64,000 nucleotides of DNA, from positions 1 to 64,000 of the forward strand of contig JAJXZJ010000052.1 in the NCBI GenBank assembly GCA_021780105.1. Reading direction: 5' to 3'. Origin of the DNA: a bacterium. GTDB taxonomy: Bacteria > Verrucomicrobiota > Verrucomicrobiia > Limisphaerales > J093. A program made the position numbers and the translations under genes. The notes beneath the pieces were generated by a model that had not been told where the DNA came from, made no database searches, and saw only the letters and a program-made list of their open reading frames with translations. Positions 34,578 through 44,935 of this stretch are shown in pieces; positions within the stretch are counted from its first letter, which is position 1; the number at the start of each line of letters is the position of its first letter.

Positions 34578-35377
34578 ATCTTTACGACACCCACGCCCAC
34601 CTGGACGATCCGGCGTTTGCGGTTGACCTGCCGGCCGTGTTGACGCGCGCGGAAACGGCCGGCGTGACACGTATTATCACGGTCGGAACCGACCTGGAGA
34701 GCAGCCGCCGCGCCGTGGCCTTGGCCGGGACTTACCCGAACGTTTACGCGGCAGTCGGATGGCATCCCGGCGAAGCCACCGCCGCGCCGGCGGATTTCCG
34801 CGCTGAACTGCGCGCGCTCGCGAAACATCCCAAGGTGGTCGCCATCGGTGAGATCGGCTTGGATTACTACCGTCTGCCCAGTGGCAACGGCGGCACGGCC
34901 GCGGCGGATGCCAGTGTGAAAGCAACACAGGCAGCGGTGTTCCGCCAGCAACTCGAAGTTGCCGCGGAACTCGGTCTGAACTGCGTGGTTCACCAGCGGC
35001 AGGCGCTCGACGACACGCTGAGCCTGATGCAGCCGTTCCAAGGCCGTCTGCGCGGCCAGTTCCACTGTTTTGTGGACGACGCGGAGTCCATGCGCCGGGT
35101 GCTGGCAGCCGGCCATGTGGTCAGCTTCACTGGAATCGTGACCTTCAAAAACGCCGGCAGCATCCGGCACACGCTGGCCGAAACACCGGCCGGCCGGTTC
35201 ATGCTCGAAACCGATTGTCCTTACCTCGCTCCGGTTCCTCACCGGGGCCGGCGCGGCGAACCGGCGTTTGTCGTTGAGACCGCCACGCTGGCTGCCGCGC
35301 TCCGTGGTTGCTCCCTCGACGAGTTGAGCGACACGACGAGTGCGACAGCGCGCGGCTTCTTCCCCAAACTTGCCTGA
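34574..35377 (+). CDS. tatD: TatD-family metal-dependent hydrolase
   Basis: 267 residues. N-terminal metal ligands His7 and His9 in YDTHAHLDD, then AAVGWHPGEA, the bridging Glu in AIGEIGLDYYR, a His in FHCFVDD and late LETDCPYLAP. All expected ligands are present. TatD enzymes are 3'-5' exonucleases or deacylases on DNA and D-aminoacyl-tRNA; the precise substrate is unknown. Co-translated with a small membrane protein. Confidence 0.92.
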   Translation: MNLYDTHAHLDDPAFAVDLPAVLTRAETAGVTRIITVGTDLESSRRAVALAGTYPNVYAAVGWHPGEATAAPADFRAELRALAKHPKVVAIGEIGLDYYRLPSGNGGTAAADASVKATQAAVFRQQLEVAAELGLNCVVHQRQALDDTLSLMQPFQGRLRGQFHCFVDDAESMRRVLAAGHVVSFTGIVTFKNAGSIRHTLAETPAGRFMLETDCPYLAPVPHRGRRGEPAFVVETATLAAALRGCSLDELSDTTSATARGFFPKLA

Positions 35378-35383
35378 CCGGCG

Positions 35384-36673
35384 TCAGCCGCGTTGGTCAA
35401 TGGGCACGTAGTGATTGAGGGTCTGGCCGGTATAAATCTGGCGCGGCCGGCTGATCCGGCCTTTTGGATCGGCCATGGTTTCCTTGTAGTTCGCAATCCA
35501 GCCCGGCATCCGGCCAATGGCGAAGATGACCGTGAACATTTCCAAAGGGAGGCCGATGGCCCGCATAATGATGCCGCTGTAAAAATCCACATTCGGGTAG
35601 AGTTTGCGTTCGAGGAAGTAGGGATCGCGCAGCGCAGCCTCCTCCAGGTGCTTGGCGATATCGAGGAGCGGGTCGTTGATGTGGAGGCTGTTGAGGAGTT
35701 GATCGCAGGCCCGTTTGATGATCTTGGCGCGCGGATCGTAGTTCTTGTAAACGCGGTGGCCGAAGCCCATCAACCGCCGGCCGCTGTTCTTGTCCTTGGC
35801 TGCGGCGATGAACCGGGAACCGTTGTCGCCCGCGTCGTGGATTTGTTGCAGCATCTCGATCACAGCCTGGTTCGCGCCGCCGTGGAGCGGTCCCCACAAG
35901 GCGCAGACGCCCGCCGCCGCGCACGCAAACAAATTGGCCTGGCTGGAGGCGACCATGCGGACGGTGGCCGTGGAGCAATTCTGCTCGTGATCCGCGTGCA
36001 GCAGGAAGATCAAGTCCAGCGCCTTGACGACTTCAGGCTTAAGTTCATAATCCTGATAGACATCCGAAAACATCATGTGCAGAAAGTTGGCCGTGTATTT
36101 GTAGGTCGGCTTGGGGTAGATGATCGGCAGGCCGCGAGACTTCCGGTGGGCGAAGGCCGCAATGGTGCGCACCTGCGAAATCAGCCGCGCCGCCTGAATA
36201 TCGAACCGGGCGGGATTCCGGCCCGCCATGAGGCCCGGGTAAAAACAACTGCTGGCGTTGATCATCGAGGACAAGATCGCCATCGGATGGGCGGTCGCAG
36301 GAAATCCCGCGAAGTGATATTTCATGTCCTCGTGCAGGTTCTCATTCTCGGTAAGCAAGCCGGAGAACTGCCGCAACTCCGCGTGGGTCGGCAACTTGCC
36401 ATAGATGATCAGGTAGGCGGTCTCAATGAACGTGGAGGTTTCGGCCAGTTCTTCAATGGGCACGCCACGGTAGCGCAGAATGCCCTTTTCTCCGTCAATA
36501 AAGGTGATGCCGCTCTGGCATGAGCCGGTGTTACCGTAACCGTCGTCCAAGGTGATGTAGCCACTCTCGTTGCGCAGATTTGCGATGTCCACCGCGCACT
36601 CGCCCTCCGTGCCCTCGATGATCGGCAAAGAATAGGATTTGCCATCAATTTCCAGTTTTGCTGTTTTGCTCAT
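35384..36673 (-). CDS. gltA: Citrate synthase (type II)
   Basis: 429 residues from ATG 36673, the usual length for the hexameric Gram-negative type. An N-terminal beta domain ([17 protein letters not shown]) precedes the helical core. Catalytic parts: [12 protein letters not shown] (His), [11 protein letters not shown] (His) and PNVDFYSG (Asp). It joins acetyl-CoA and oxaloacetate in the TCA cycle. The longer open frame upstream is discarded. Convergent to tatD with 6 nt between stops. Confidence 0.96.
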   Translation of the reverse strand: MSKTAKLEIDGKSYSLPIIEGTEGECAVDIANLRNESGYITLDDGYGNTGSCQSGITFIDGEKGILRYRGVPIEELAETSTFIETAYLIIYGKLPTHAELRQFSGLLTENENLHEDMKYHFAGFPATAHPMAILSSMINASSCFYPGLMAGRNPARFDIQAARLISQVRTIAAFAHRKSRGLPIIYPKPTYKYTANFLHMMFSDVYQDYELKPEVVKALDLIFLLHADHEQNCSTATVRMVASSQANLFACAAAGVCALWGPLHGGANQAVIEMLQQIHDAGDNGSRFIAAAKDKNSGRRLMGFGHRVYKNYDPRAKIIKRACDQLLNSLHINDPLLDIAKHLEEAALRDPYFLERKLYPNVDFYSGIIMRAIGLPLEMFTVIFAIGRMPGWIANYKETMADPKGRISRPRQIYTGQTLNHYVPIDQRG

Positions 36674-36884
36674 GTGCTTTATGGGGTATTCGATTTCTTC
36701 AAACCGGCGGATAATTTGTTGGCAAATCATGTCCTTGACAAGCAACTAAAGCGGCCGCCGCGCGATTTCGGCGACCACCGGTTCTTCTCTTGGGCAACAT
36801 GGGGGCTAATTCGTTCAATTGCCGGCGGCCTGATCCGGTCAGGGCGTGTCCGCATCCCCGCCGGCCTGACGCGGAAGTCAAAAC

Positions 36885-36913
36885 TTGCCAATGCGACGGT
36901 TGAATGACAGACT
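36885..36913 (+). promoter_or_regulatory. Promoter of the oxidoreductase gene, leaderless type
   Basis: TTGCCA (36885-36890), 17-nt spacer, CAGACT (36908-36913), 7 nt, GTG at 36921. An ATG at 36891 lies inside this promoter and is thus unlikely to be the start. Confidence 0.55.
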
Positions 36914-36920
36914 TTCCCCG

Positions 36921-39900
36921 GTGAAAACCGAATCGCGGTTTACAAAAACATCTGGTGTCGAGGTCTTTACCGGAAACGAGCTGCTCGTCAAGGGTTGCCT
37001 TGAAACCGAAGGTGGAACGCATCTCTGGACCGGATATCCCGGCTCGCCGGTGGCGGGATTTTTCGACACGGCGCAGGAAATCCAGGAGTTGCTCCACACC
37101 TGCGGCATCCGGGCCACGATGGCCAACAACGAAGCCTTGGGCGCGGCCATGGTGAACGGCTCCCAGATGCACGGGCTTCGCGCCATCGCCGTTCAAAAAA
37201 GCGTCGGCCTCCATGTCGCCGCGGACGCGCTCGCGCTGGGCAACCTCGTCGGCGCGCATCCGGAAGGCGGCGCCGTGATTGTGCTGGGCGATGACCCGTG
37301 GAGCGATTCCACGCAGGTGCCGGCGGATTCGCGTTATATTTGCAAGCATTTGATGATGCCGATCCTGGAACCCAGCGATCCCCAGGAGTGCAAGGATTGG
37401 ATCAACCTCGCCTTCAAACTGTCACGGGAAAGCGAGCTTTATGTGGGCTATCTCGTCACGACCAACCAGGCGGACGGGGGTGGCTCCGTCGAGGTTCATC
37501 CCAACCACTTTCCGGCCGTCAATACCCAGAATCGGTTTACCGTTGACACTGCCGCGATTGACTTCGAGCGCAACGTCCTCCTGCCGCCGCGCACCTGGCG
37601 CAAGGAGCAAAACCTGCCTGAACGTTACGCCCGGCTCTGGGCCAGCGCCCGCCGGCATGGTGCCAACCGGATTTTTTGGCCGAAGAACGAGGTGAATGCG
37701 CAGGCCGGCCTCGGATTCATCACGTCCGCGGCGGCTTTTGGCTACTTGCGCCACGCGCTCACGGAACTGGGGCTGGACGGCTGTTTTCCCATCCTCAAAC
37801 TCGGGGTTACGTATCCGCTGGATCCGGCCGTCATCAGGGAATTTGCCACCGGTTTGAAGGATTTGTTCGTCGTGGAAGAGCGGCGCGGCTTCCTGGAGGA
37901 ACAGGTGGTCGAGGTCATCAACCGCGCCCGCCAAAATGCCGATCATGAATCGCCGCCGCTGGCGCGCAACGTCTGGGGCAAGCAATTCCCCCACGGGCTG
38001 GCCGCCATTCCCGAAACACGCGGGTTGCATCCCAGTAAATTGATTGACCGGCTCGGCCACCTGTTCCTGAACACGCCGGAACTGGCCGGCCGCATTGACC
38101 GTCCGCGTGTCGAACGCGAACTGGCCTTGATCCGCGAGGTCAAATCGCTTCAGATCCGGGTGGCTCCGCGCACGCCGACATTTTGTCCGGGCTGCCCGCA
38201 CCGCGATTCCGCCAGCGTGCTGTTGGAAATCAAAAAACAATTCCGTGACGCCCAATACATGCAGCGCACGCACGGCGTCAGCCCGGTGGATATCGTTTTC
38301 CATGGTGACACGGGGTGTTACACGATGCTGATGTTCGAACCGACCAAGGACCTCATGCACAATTACAGCGGCATGGGTCTGGGCGGCGGGACCGGCGCGG
38401 GCATTGACCCCTTCATCCGCAACAAGCAGGTCGTGTTCATGGGGGATTCAACCTTCTTCCACAGCGGCCAGCTCGCCATTTCCAACTCCCTCAAGAACGG
38501 TCACGACATCACCTACATTCTGCTGGACAACAAGACGACCGCCATGACCGGTCATCAGATCACGCCGGCCTTGGCGGAAGGGCTGACGGGAGAAAAAACG
38601 TTCGTTCAGAATATTGATGCCATCGTTGCCGGCATCACGGACAAGACCCACTCCGGGGCCACCGTGGTGCGTGTCAATCCCGCCGAACGCGAGAGCTACC
38701 GGCAACTGCTGGAGAAAACCATTCTCCAGGACGGCGTGAAGGTCATCGTTGCGGACAAGGAATGCGGCATTACGTTTCACCGCCGGCAGGCACGGGAGGA
38801 ACGGCGCGAGGTGAAGACGCGCGGTTTCCTGGCGCGGAAGCGTTTCATCAACATCACGCCGGAAGTCTGCGAGAACTGTCTGGAATGCACCAAGGCCACC
38901 GGCTGTCCCGGCTTGACGCTGGAAGAAACACCTTACGGCCGCAAGGTGCAGATTGACCCGTCGTGGTGCGTCGCGGACGGCGCCTGCACGCGGTTTCTGG
39001 TCACGCCGGAAACGGCGGGTTCGCGGGTGAAGGCCTGCCCTTCGTTCGAGGAGGTCGTCATCACCCGGACGCAACCGCCGGTGCCGCTGATCGAACGGCT
39101 GGATTTCTCGAAATTACCGCTGCCGGCCACGTCGGCGCTGACCCGGCCCTGGCGCGGCTACCTGGCGGGGGTTGGCGGCATGGGTATCGGCACGGCCACC
39201 GCCATCCTCGTGCTGGCCGGGTCTCACGCCGGGCACCGGATCTTGTTTTGCGACAAGAAGGGTTTGGCCATCCGCAATGGCGGCGTGTATTCCCAAATCA
39301 CGCTCTTGCCCGCGGGTGCGCCGTTCAGCTCCAATCTGATTCCCTACGGCAAGGCGGACCTGGTCCTCGGCGTGGACGTGCTCGAGGCCGCGCGGGCGTT
39401 CGATCCGGCTCTGAACCAGCGGGTCGGCAACCGGACGCGGACGGCCGTCGTGGTCAACACCCACAAGACGCCCACGATCCTCACGCTGCTGGGGCAGGAC
39501 GACTTCTCGGTGCAGCAACTCGTCGGCGAGTTGCGCCGGAACTCGCGCGAGGACGTCTTTTTCGCCGGCAACGTTTCCGCGTTGAGCGAACGTTTCTTCG
39601 GCACCCAGCTTTACGCGAACATCCTGATGCTCGGCGTCGCCTTCCAGCGCGGTCTCATCCCGCTGAGTTTTGACAATCTGGCGTGGGCCATCACCACCGG
39701 CTTTGGCAGTGCGGCGGCCGACAATCTCAAGGCGTTCAATCTGGGCCGCTTCATCGCGCACGACCCCGACACCGTGGACGGAGTCGCCCAAATGGTCCGC
39801 GAACCGGCCACGCTGGCAGAGGTCATGGCGGATAAATCCGACATCCTCGCCCGCACCCGCGTCAACGGCGCCACGCTCACCGGGCGCTACCAGCAGCTTG

Positions 39901-40577
39901 TCGCCGACGCGGTCGAGCAGCTCAACCTGCGGGACGACGTGTTGCGGGACTTTGCGCTGCGGATCTACGATTTGGTTCAGTTTGAGAGTCTTGACTACGC
40001 CCGGCGCTACGCCGACGGCGTGCGCCAGATTTACGCCGCCGACCATGCGGAGTTCGGCTACGAAGCCACCAAGGCCGTGATCTGGAACCTGCACAAGGTA
40101 ATGCTCATCAAGGACGAGGTGTATGTGGCGCACCTGCTTACCAGCGAGGAAAAGCATCGCCGCGACCGCGCCCGTTACAACGTTGACCCGCAGCGCGGCG
40201 ACCGCATCGAATATCGCCATTTGAATCGTCCTCAGTTCACCTTCCGCGGCCGGGATTTTGCCTGGGACATGAAGACCCGCGACTGGATGCTCGACTTGAT
40301 CAAACACATGCGCTGGCTGCGACGCGCCCTGCCGGACTGGCACCGGCCGGAAAAGGAATTCCGCGACTGGTATCAAACGCTCCTCCCGCGTTTCGGCGAT
40401 TCCGTGCGTGGCCGCGTCAGCTACGAATTGTTTGTCCGCATCCTGCGGCTGCCCGAATCCGTCAGCGGCTACCGCGAAATCCGCTATCCCAAAATGCAGG
40501 CGGCGCGGACGCAGGCCGAGACATGGCTGCGGCAATTGGCCGCCGAGCCGGATTCCCCGCGTTTGGTCACGGCTTGA
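36921..40577 (+). CDS. Indolepyruvate ferredoxin oxidoreductase-type fusion enzyme
   Basis: 1218 residues from GTG 36921. The chain fuses what other bacteria encode as IorA and IorB: pyrimidine-binding and core domains (LWTGYPGSPVAGF, HEGGA-like PEGGAVIVLGDD), a TPP-binding domain (FHGDTGCYTM, YSGMGLGGGTGAG, FMGDSTFFHSG) with CPGCPHRD (Cys422, Cys425), and a partial iron-sulfur region CENCLECTKATGCPG (from Cys650). A gamma-type domain (VGGMGIGTATAILVLAGSHA, about 750) and a C-terminal helical part complete it. It oxidatively decarboxylates aryl- or branched 2-oxoacids to acyl-CoA using ferredoxin. Monocistronic by spacing. Confidence 0.9.
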   Translation: MKTESRFTKTSGVEVFTGNELLVKGCLETEGGTHLWTGYPGSPVAGFFDTAQEIQELLHTCGIRATMANNEALGAAMVNGSQMHGLRAIAVQKSVGLHVAADALALGNLVGAHPEGGAVIVLGDDPWSDSTQVPADSRYICKHLMMPILEPSDPQECKDWINLAFKLSRESELYVGYLVTTNQADGGGSVEVHPNHFPAVNTQNRFTVDTAAIDFERNVLLPPRTWRKEQNLPERYARLWASARRHGANRIFWPKNEVNAQAGLGFITSAAAFGYLRHALTELGLDGCFPILKLGVTYPLDPAVIREFATGLKDLFVVEERRGFLEEQVVEVINRARQNADHESPPLARNVWGKQFPHGLAAIPETRGLHPSKLIDRLGHLFLNTPELAGRIDRPRVERELALIREVKSLQIRVAPRTPTFCPGCPHRDSASVLLEIKKQFRDAQYMQRTHGVSPVDIVFHGDTGCYTMLMFEPTKDLMHNYSGMGLGGGTGAGIDPFIRNKQVVFMGDSTFFHSGQLAISNSLKNGHDITYILLDNKTTAMTGHQITPALAEGLTGEKTFVQNIDAIVAGITDKTHSGATVVRVNPAERESYRQLLEKTILQDGVKVIVADKECGITFHRRQAREERREVKTRGFLARKRFINITPEVCENCLECTKATGCPGLTLEETPYGRKVQIDPSWCVADGACTRFLVTPETAGSRVKACPSFEEVVITRTQPPVPLIERLDFSKLPLPATSALTRPWRGYLAGVGGMGIGTATAILVLAGSHAGHRILFCDKKGLAIRNGGVYSQITLLPAGAPFSSNLIPYGKADLVLGVDVLEAARAFDPALNQRVGNRTRTAVVVNTHKTPTILTLLGQDDFSVQQLVGELRRNSREDVFFAGNVSALSERFFGTQLYANILMLGVAFQRGLIPLSFDNLAWAITTGFGSAAADNLKAFNLGRFIAHDPDTVDGVAQMVREPATLAEVMADKSDILARTRVNGATLTGRYQQLVADAVEQLNLRDDVLRDFALRIYDLVQFESLDYARRYADGVRQIYAADHAEFGYEATKAVIWNLHKVMLIKDEVYVAHLLTSEEKHRRDRARYNVDPQRGDRIEYRHLNRPQFTFRGRDFAWDMKTRDWMLDLIKHMRWLRRALPDWHRPEKEFRDWYQTLLPRFGDSVRGRVSYELFVRILRLPESVSGYREIRYPKMQAARTQAETWLRQLAAEPDSPRLVTA

Positions 40578-40610
40578 GCGTGCCGCCTGGCCGCCGCCCA
40601 CGAATCCCAC

Positions 40611-43600
40611 ATGGCCGATCCCGTCAACGCGTCAGCCTCGGAGGCCGCCCGGTTTGCCGGGAGAGCAGGGGAAGCCGGACCGGCGAATCCCGCGTTGGAG
40701 GCGGCCCTGAATGACTTGACCCGGCTGGCTGCGCACGTCTGCGCCGCCGCGGCCGCGGCGGTTGCGTTTGAGGCGGCCGGCGGTCGCTGGCGCTTCCGCG
40801 CGGTTCAGGGAATGGCGGCGGCGGAACTCGACGATGACCATGCGTTGTTCCGCGCCGCGCTCGCCAGCACGACGTTGGTCGGCGTGGAGGATGCGACGGT
40901 GGACCCACGGTTCGGCCCGGCGCCGCTCGTGATTGGCGGGCGGCGTTTTGTGTCGGCGACTGCCGTTCCGTTGCGCGAAGCCGACGAGCCGCCGAGGGGG
41001 CTGTTGTGTGTTTTCGATGAGCAGCCGCGTTCGCTGGAGCCGGCGCAACGGTCGGCACTGGAAATGCTGGGCCGGCAGGTGGTCTGCCAACTGGAGCTGC
41101 AACGCAGCCGCCGTGAGTTGGACGAGCGCATTGCCAGCCACGAGCGCAGCGAGGTGGCGTTGCGCCAGAGCGAGGCCAATTACCGCAGCATTTTTGAGAA
41201 CGTCGTCGAGGGCGTTTTCCAGACGACCGCCGACGGCCGCTACTTGTCCGCCAATCCGCGCCTGGCCCGGATTTACGGCTATCAGTCGCCGGACGAGTTG
41301 ATGCAGGCCGTGCAAAACATCAGCCGGCAGCTCTACGTGGATTTCGGGCGGCGGGAGGCGTTCATCCGGCAGATTCAGACCACCGGCGAGGTCAACAACT
41401 TTGAGTCGCGGATTTTCCGCAAGGACGGGAGCGTAATCTGGATTTCGGAGAACGCCCGCGCGGTGCGTGACGCCGGCGGCGGCGTGATCTTCTACGAGGG
41501 CACGGTGCAGGACATCACGGATCGCAAGCTCGCCGAGGCAGCGCTGCTCGATTCGGAGGCGCTTTACCATTCGCTGGTGGAGTGCCTGCCGCAAAACATC
41601 TTCCGCAAGGATCTCGAAGGCCGTTTCACGTTCGTGAACCGGTTGTTTTGCAGGACGCTTGGCCGCGCGCCGGAGGAAATCCTGGGCCGGACGGACTTCG
41701 ATTTTTTCCCGAAACCGCTGGCGGAAAAATATCAGGCGGACGACCGCCGCGTGGTGCAGACGCTGGAGGGCGAGGATACGGTCGAGGAACATGTGCGCCC
41801 GGACAGCACGAAGATTTATGTTCACGTCCTCAAAACGCCGTTGTATGACGCGCAGGGGGTGGTGATCGGCGTTCAGGGCATCTTCTGGGATGTCACGGAA
41901 CGACGCCGCATCGAGGAAGCGCTGGCTTACGAGCGCGACCTGCTCCAGGCGCTTCTGGACAACCTGCCCGACGCCATTTATTTCAAGGACGAGCAATCAC
42001 GGTTTGTCCGGTGCAGCCGGGCGATGGTTCAACGGTTCGGGCTGAAGGACCAGGCCGCGATTGTTGGCCACACGGACTTTGATTTCTTCGGCGAGGAACA
42101 CGCCCGGCTGGCTTTTCAGGATGAACAGCGCATCATCCGCACCGGCCAGCCGATCATCGGTTTTACGGAGAAGGAAACCTGGCCCGACGGCCGGGTGACC
42201 TGGGTGCTTTCGTCGAAACTGCCTTATCGCGACCGCCAGGGGAAAATCGCCGGCACATTCGGGGTTTCCAAGGACATCACCGATCTCATCGTAGCCGAGC
42301 AGAATTTGGAAAAAGCGGCCCAGACCGCGCTGGAGATGGCCCAGGTCAAGGCGCAGTTTCTGGCGAACATGAGCCACGAAATCCGCACGCCGATGAACGC
42401 CATCATCGGCTGGACGGCGCAGCTTCTGGACACACCCCTTTCGGCCGAGCAGCGCGAGTTTGCCGAAACCGTCCGCCGCAGCGCCGACGCGCTCCTGGAC
42501 ATCATCAACAGCATCCTCGATTTCTCGCGCCTCGAGGCCGGCCGGCTGACCCTGGAGGCGATTGATTTCGACCTGGTCGAACTGGTGGAAACCACCGTCG
42601 AGTTTCTTGCCGAACGCGCGCACGCCAGCGGACTGGAGGTGATCTGCCAGATCCCCGACGATTTTCCGTGCCGGCTGCACGGCGATCCCGGGCGTTTGCG
42701 GCAGGTGCTCACCAATCTCATCGGCAACGCCGTCAAGTTCACGCCGGCCGGCGAAATTGTCGTCCGCGTCACACTGCTCCTGGAAACGGCCAACCAGGCC
42801 ACGTTGCGCTGCGAAGTTCAGGACACCGGCATCGGCATCAACCCGGACACGCAGGACCGCCTGTTCGAGGCGTTCGTGCAGGCGGACGGCTCCACCACCC
42901 GGCGCTACGGCGGCACCGGGCTGGGACTGGCGATCTCCCGGCAGATCATCACGTTGATGGACGGCCGCATCGGTGTGTCCAGCGAGCCGGGCTGCGGCTC
43001 CACGTTCTGGTTTGAAATCAGCCTGCCCAAACAGGCCGGCGCCGTTGCTTCGGCCCCGGGACCGGACCCGGGCCTGGCCGGCAAACGCGCCCTGATCGTG
43101 GACGACAGCGCGGCCCAGCGCGCCGCGTTGCGCAATCATCTCACCCATTGGGGCATGCAGACCGCCGAGGCGGGCAGCGGTCGCGATGCGCTCGACGCCC
43201 TCCAGGCAACGGCCGGGCAAGCGACGCCGTTCGATGTCATCTTGCTGGATTTTCAACTGCCCGACGTGGACGGCCTGACGCTGGTTGAATCCATCAACCG
43301 TGATCCGGCGCTGGCCGGCGCGCGTTTCGTCATCCTGACCTCGTTGCGCCAACGGCTCGACGCCGCCGTCGCGGCGAACGCAGGTTTCTCCGCCTGCCTC
43401 ATCAAGCCGCCGCGCCGCGCCCGGCTGCGCGACACCCTGGTGCGCGTCATTGCCGGTCCGCCGGCCCCGGCCCCGGCCGCCGCCTGCCTTCCTCCGGCCG
43501 CCGCGTCAGCCGGAGAATCCACCGTCCGCCCGCTGCGTGTGTTGCTGGCGGAGGACAACATGGTCAACCAGCGGCTCGCCCGGCTGCAATTGCGCAAGCT

Positions 43601-44348
43601 GGGCTACGCCGCCGAGCCGGCGGGCAACGGCCACGAAGTCCTCGCCGCCCTGGCCAAGGCCGATTTCGACGTGCTGCTGCTCGACTGCCAGATGCCGGAC
43701 CTCGACGGCTATGAAACCGCCCGGCGCATTCGCCGCCAGGAATTGCCCGCCGGAGCCGCCACCGCCGCGAACAAACCGCCGATCTACATCATTGCGATGA
43801 CGGCCAACGCGATGCGCGACGACCGTGAAAAATGCCTCGCCGCCGGGATGGACGACTACATCAGCAAGCCCGTGCGGTTGGCGGATCTCGACGCCGCGCT
43901 GCAACGCGCCGTTTGCCATCTGCCGCCGGGGCCGGTTCCTTCAGAGCCTCCGGCCGACAAGGATGCCGGGGCGGCGTTACCCACGCTCGACCTGGCCGTC
44001 CTGCGCGGCCTGCGCGAGTTGGGCGCGCCGGGCGAGCCGGATGCCGCGGCCGAACTGGTGGCGTTGTTCCTGCACGAGGCGGAACCGGCCTGCGCGCGGA
44101 TGGAAAAGGCCCTGGCGGAGCAAAACGCTGACGCGTTGCGCGCCCCGGCCCACAGCCTGAAAGGTTCCGCCGGCAACCTCGGCGCCCGCCGTCTGGCCGC
44201 GTTGGCCGCGAAATTGGAACAGCAAGCCAGGGCCGGCGTCCTCGCAGAGTCGCCTGCCGTGTTCGCCCAATTGCAGTCGGAGTTGCAGACCGTGCGCCGG
44301 CAGCTTGAAGCCGAGCTGGCCCGGCCCGCCGCGTCCGGCAGCCCATGA
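40611..44348 (+). CDS. Multi-domain hybrid sensor histidine kinase
   Basis: 1245 residues, no membrane helix, so soluble. Domains in order: GAF (about 30-165), three PAS domains (about 180-305, 310-430, 440-560), HisKA with His589 in LANMSHEIRTPMN, HATPase (NLIGNAVKFT, DTGIGI, GTGLGLAIS), first receiver (Asp880 in ILLDFQLPDVDG), second receiver (Asp1025 in LLLDCQMPDLDG) and a C-terminal HPt with His1181 in AHSLKGSAGN. This is the BarA/ArcB-like full phosphorelay in one chain. No response regulator lies next to it, so the output is unknown. It begins 33 nt after the oxidoreductase gene, which hints at redox or metabolite sensing. Confidence 0.92.
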   Translation: MADPVNASASEAARFAGRAGEAGPANPALEAALNDLTRLAAHVCAAAAAAVAFEAAGGRWRFRAVQGMAAAELDDDHALFRAALASTTLVGVEDATVDPRFGPAPLVIGGRRFVSATAVPLREADEPPRGLLCVFDEQPRSLEPAQRSALEMLGRQVVCQLELQRSRRELDERIASHERSEVALRQSEANYRSIFENVVEGVFQTTADGRYLSANPRLARIYGYQSPDELMQAVQNISRQLYVDFGRREAFIRQIQTTGEVNNFESRIFRKDGSVIWISENARAVRDAGGGVIFYEGTVQDITDRKLAEAALLDSEALYHSLVECLPQNIFRKDLEGRFTFVNRLFCRTLGRAPEEILGRTDFDFFPKPLAEKYQADDRRVVQTLEGEDTVEEHVRPDSTKIYVHVLKTPLYDAQGVVIGVQGIFWDVTERRRIEEALAYERDLLQALLDNLPDAIYFKDEQSRFVRCSRAMVQRFGLKDQAAIVGHTDFDFFGEEHARLAFQDEQRIIRTGQPIIGFTEKETWPDGRVTWVLSSKLPYRDRQGKIAGTFGVSKDITDLIVAEQNLEKAAQTALEMAQVKAQFLANMSHEIRTPMNAIIGWTAQLLDTPLSAEQREFAETVRRSADALLDIINSILDFSRLEAGRLTLEAIDFDLVELVETTVEFLAERAHASGLEVICQIPDDFPCRLHGDPGRLRQVLTNLIGNAVKFTPAGEIVVRVTLLLETANQATLRCEVQDTGIGINPDTQDRLFEAFVQADGSTTRRYGGTGLGLAISRQIITLMDGRIGVSSEPGCGSTFWFEISLPKQAGAVASAPGPDPGLAGKRALIVDDSAAQRAALRNHLTHWGMQTAEAGSGRDALDALQATAGQATPFDVILLDFQLPDVDGLTLVESINRDPALAGARFVILTSLRQRLDAAVAANAGFSACLIKPPRRARLRDTLVRVIAGPPAPAPAAACLPPAAASAGESTVRPLRVLLAEDNMVNQRLARLQLRKLGYAAEPAGNGHEVLAALAKADFDVLLLDCQMPDLDGYETARRIRRQELPAGAATAANKPPIYIIAMTANAMRDDREKCLAAGMDDYISKPVRLADLDAALQRAVCHLPPGPVPSEPPADKDAGAALPTLDLAVLRGLRELGAPGEPDAAAELVALFLHEAEPACARMEKALAEQNADALRAPAHSLKGSAGNLGARRLAALAAKLEQQARAGVLAESPAVFAQLQSELQTVRRQLEAELARPAASGSP

Positions 44349-44374
44349 TTGCCGCTGCGGCCCGCTTTGCGGCT

Positions 44375-44403
44375 TTGACAGTGCCACGCCGATTCGTTAG
44401 CGT
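44375..44403 (+). promoter_or_regulatory. Promoter of the HIT-phoH-ybeY operon, leaderless type
   Basis: TTGACA (44375-44380, consensus), 17-nt spacer, TAGCGT (44398-44403), 6 nt, GTG at 44410. Confidence 0.6.
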
Positions 44404-44409
44404 CGCAGT

Positions 44410-44934
44410 GTGGAACAACTGCATGCCCCGTGGCGCATTGAATACATCCTGGCGCCCAAGCCGCCGCCGAGCGACGAGTCGCTGTTCACACGCATCGCCC
44501 ATTCGTCCGACGACGTGGCGACGCATGTGCTTGTCCGCGAGCGGAGCTGTTTCGCCGTGCTGAACACCTATCCTTACAACGGCGGGCATCTGATGGTTGT
44601 GCCTTACCGGCAGGCGGCCGATTTGAACGATCTGACCGAGCAGGAACTGGCGGACTTGATGGTGCTCACACGCCGCTGCGTCAACGCGTTGAAAAAGGTC
44701 ATGCGGCCGGACGGCTTCAACCTCGGCGTCAACCTCGGCCGCGTCGCGGGCGCCGGCGTGGACAATCATCTGCACCTCCACGTCGTGCCGCGGTGGAACG
44801 GCGACACGAATTTCATGCCCGTGCTCGCGGGCACGTCCGTCGTGCCGCAGGCGCTCACGGAAGTGGCCGCCAGCCTCCGTGCCGCACTCGCCGCGGCCGC
44901 CGGTGACGGCCAGCCGTCCGCAACCACCTCCTGA
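44410..44934 (+). CDS. HIT-family hydrolase
   Basis: 174 residues from GTG 44410, the first gene of a five-gene operon. The histidine triad is intact (NHLHLHVVPRW), preceded by AVLNTYPYNGGHLMVVPYR and GFNLGVNLGRVAGAGV. The length and N-terminal APWRIEYIL resemble the AP4A phosphorylase-like branch in Gram-negatives. It cleaves nucleotide-phosphoramidate or dinucleotide polyphosphate bonds; the actual substrate is unknown. Confidence 0.9.
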   Translation: MEQLHAPWRIEYILAPKPPPSDESLFTRIAHSSDDVATHVLVRERSCFAVLNTYPYNGGHLMVVPYRQAADLNDLTEQELADLMVLTRRCVNALKKVMRPDGFNLGVNLGRVAGAGVDNHLHLHVVPRWNGDTNFMPVLAGTSVVPQALTEVAASLRAALAAAAGDGQPSATTS

Positions 44935-44935
44935 C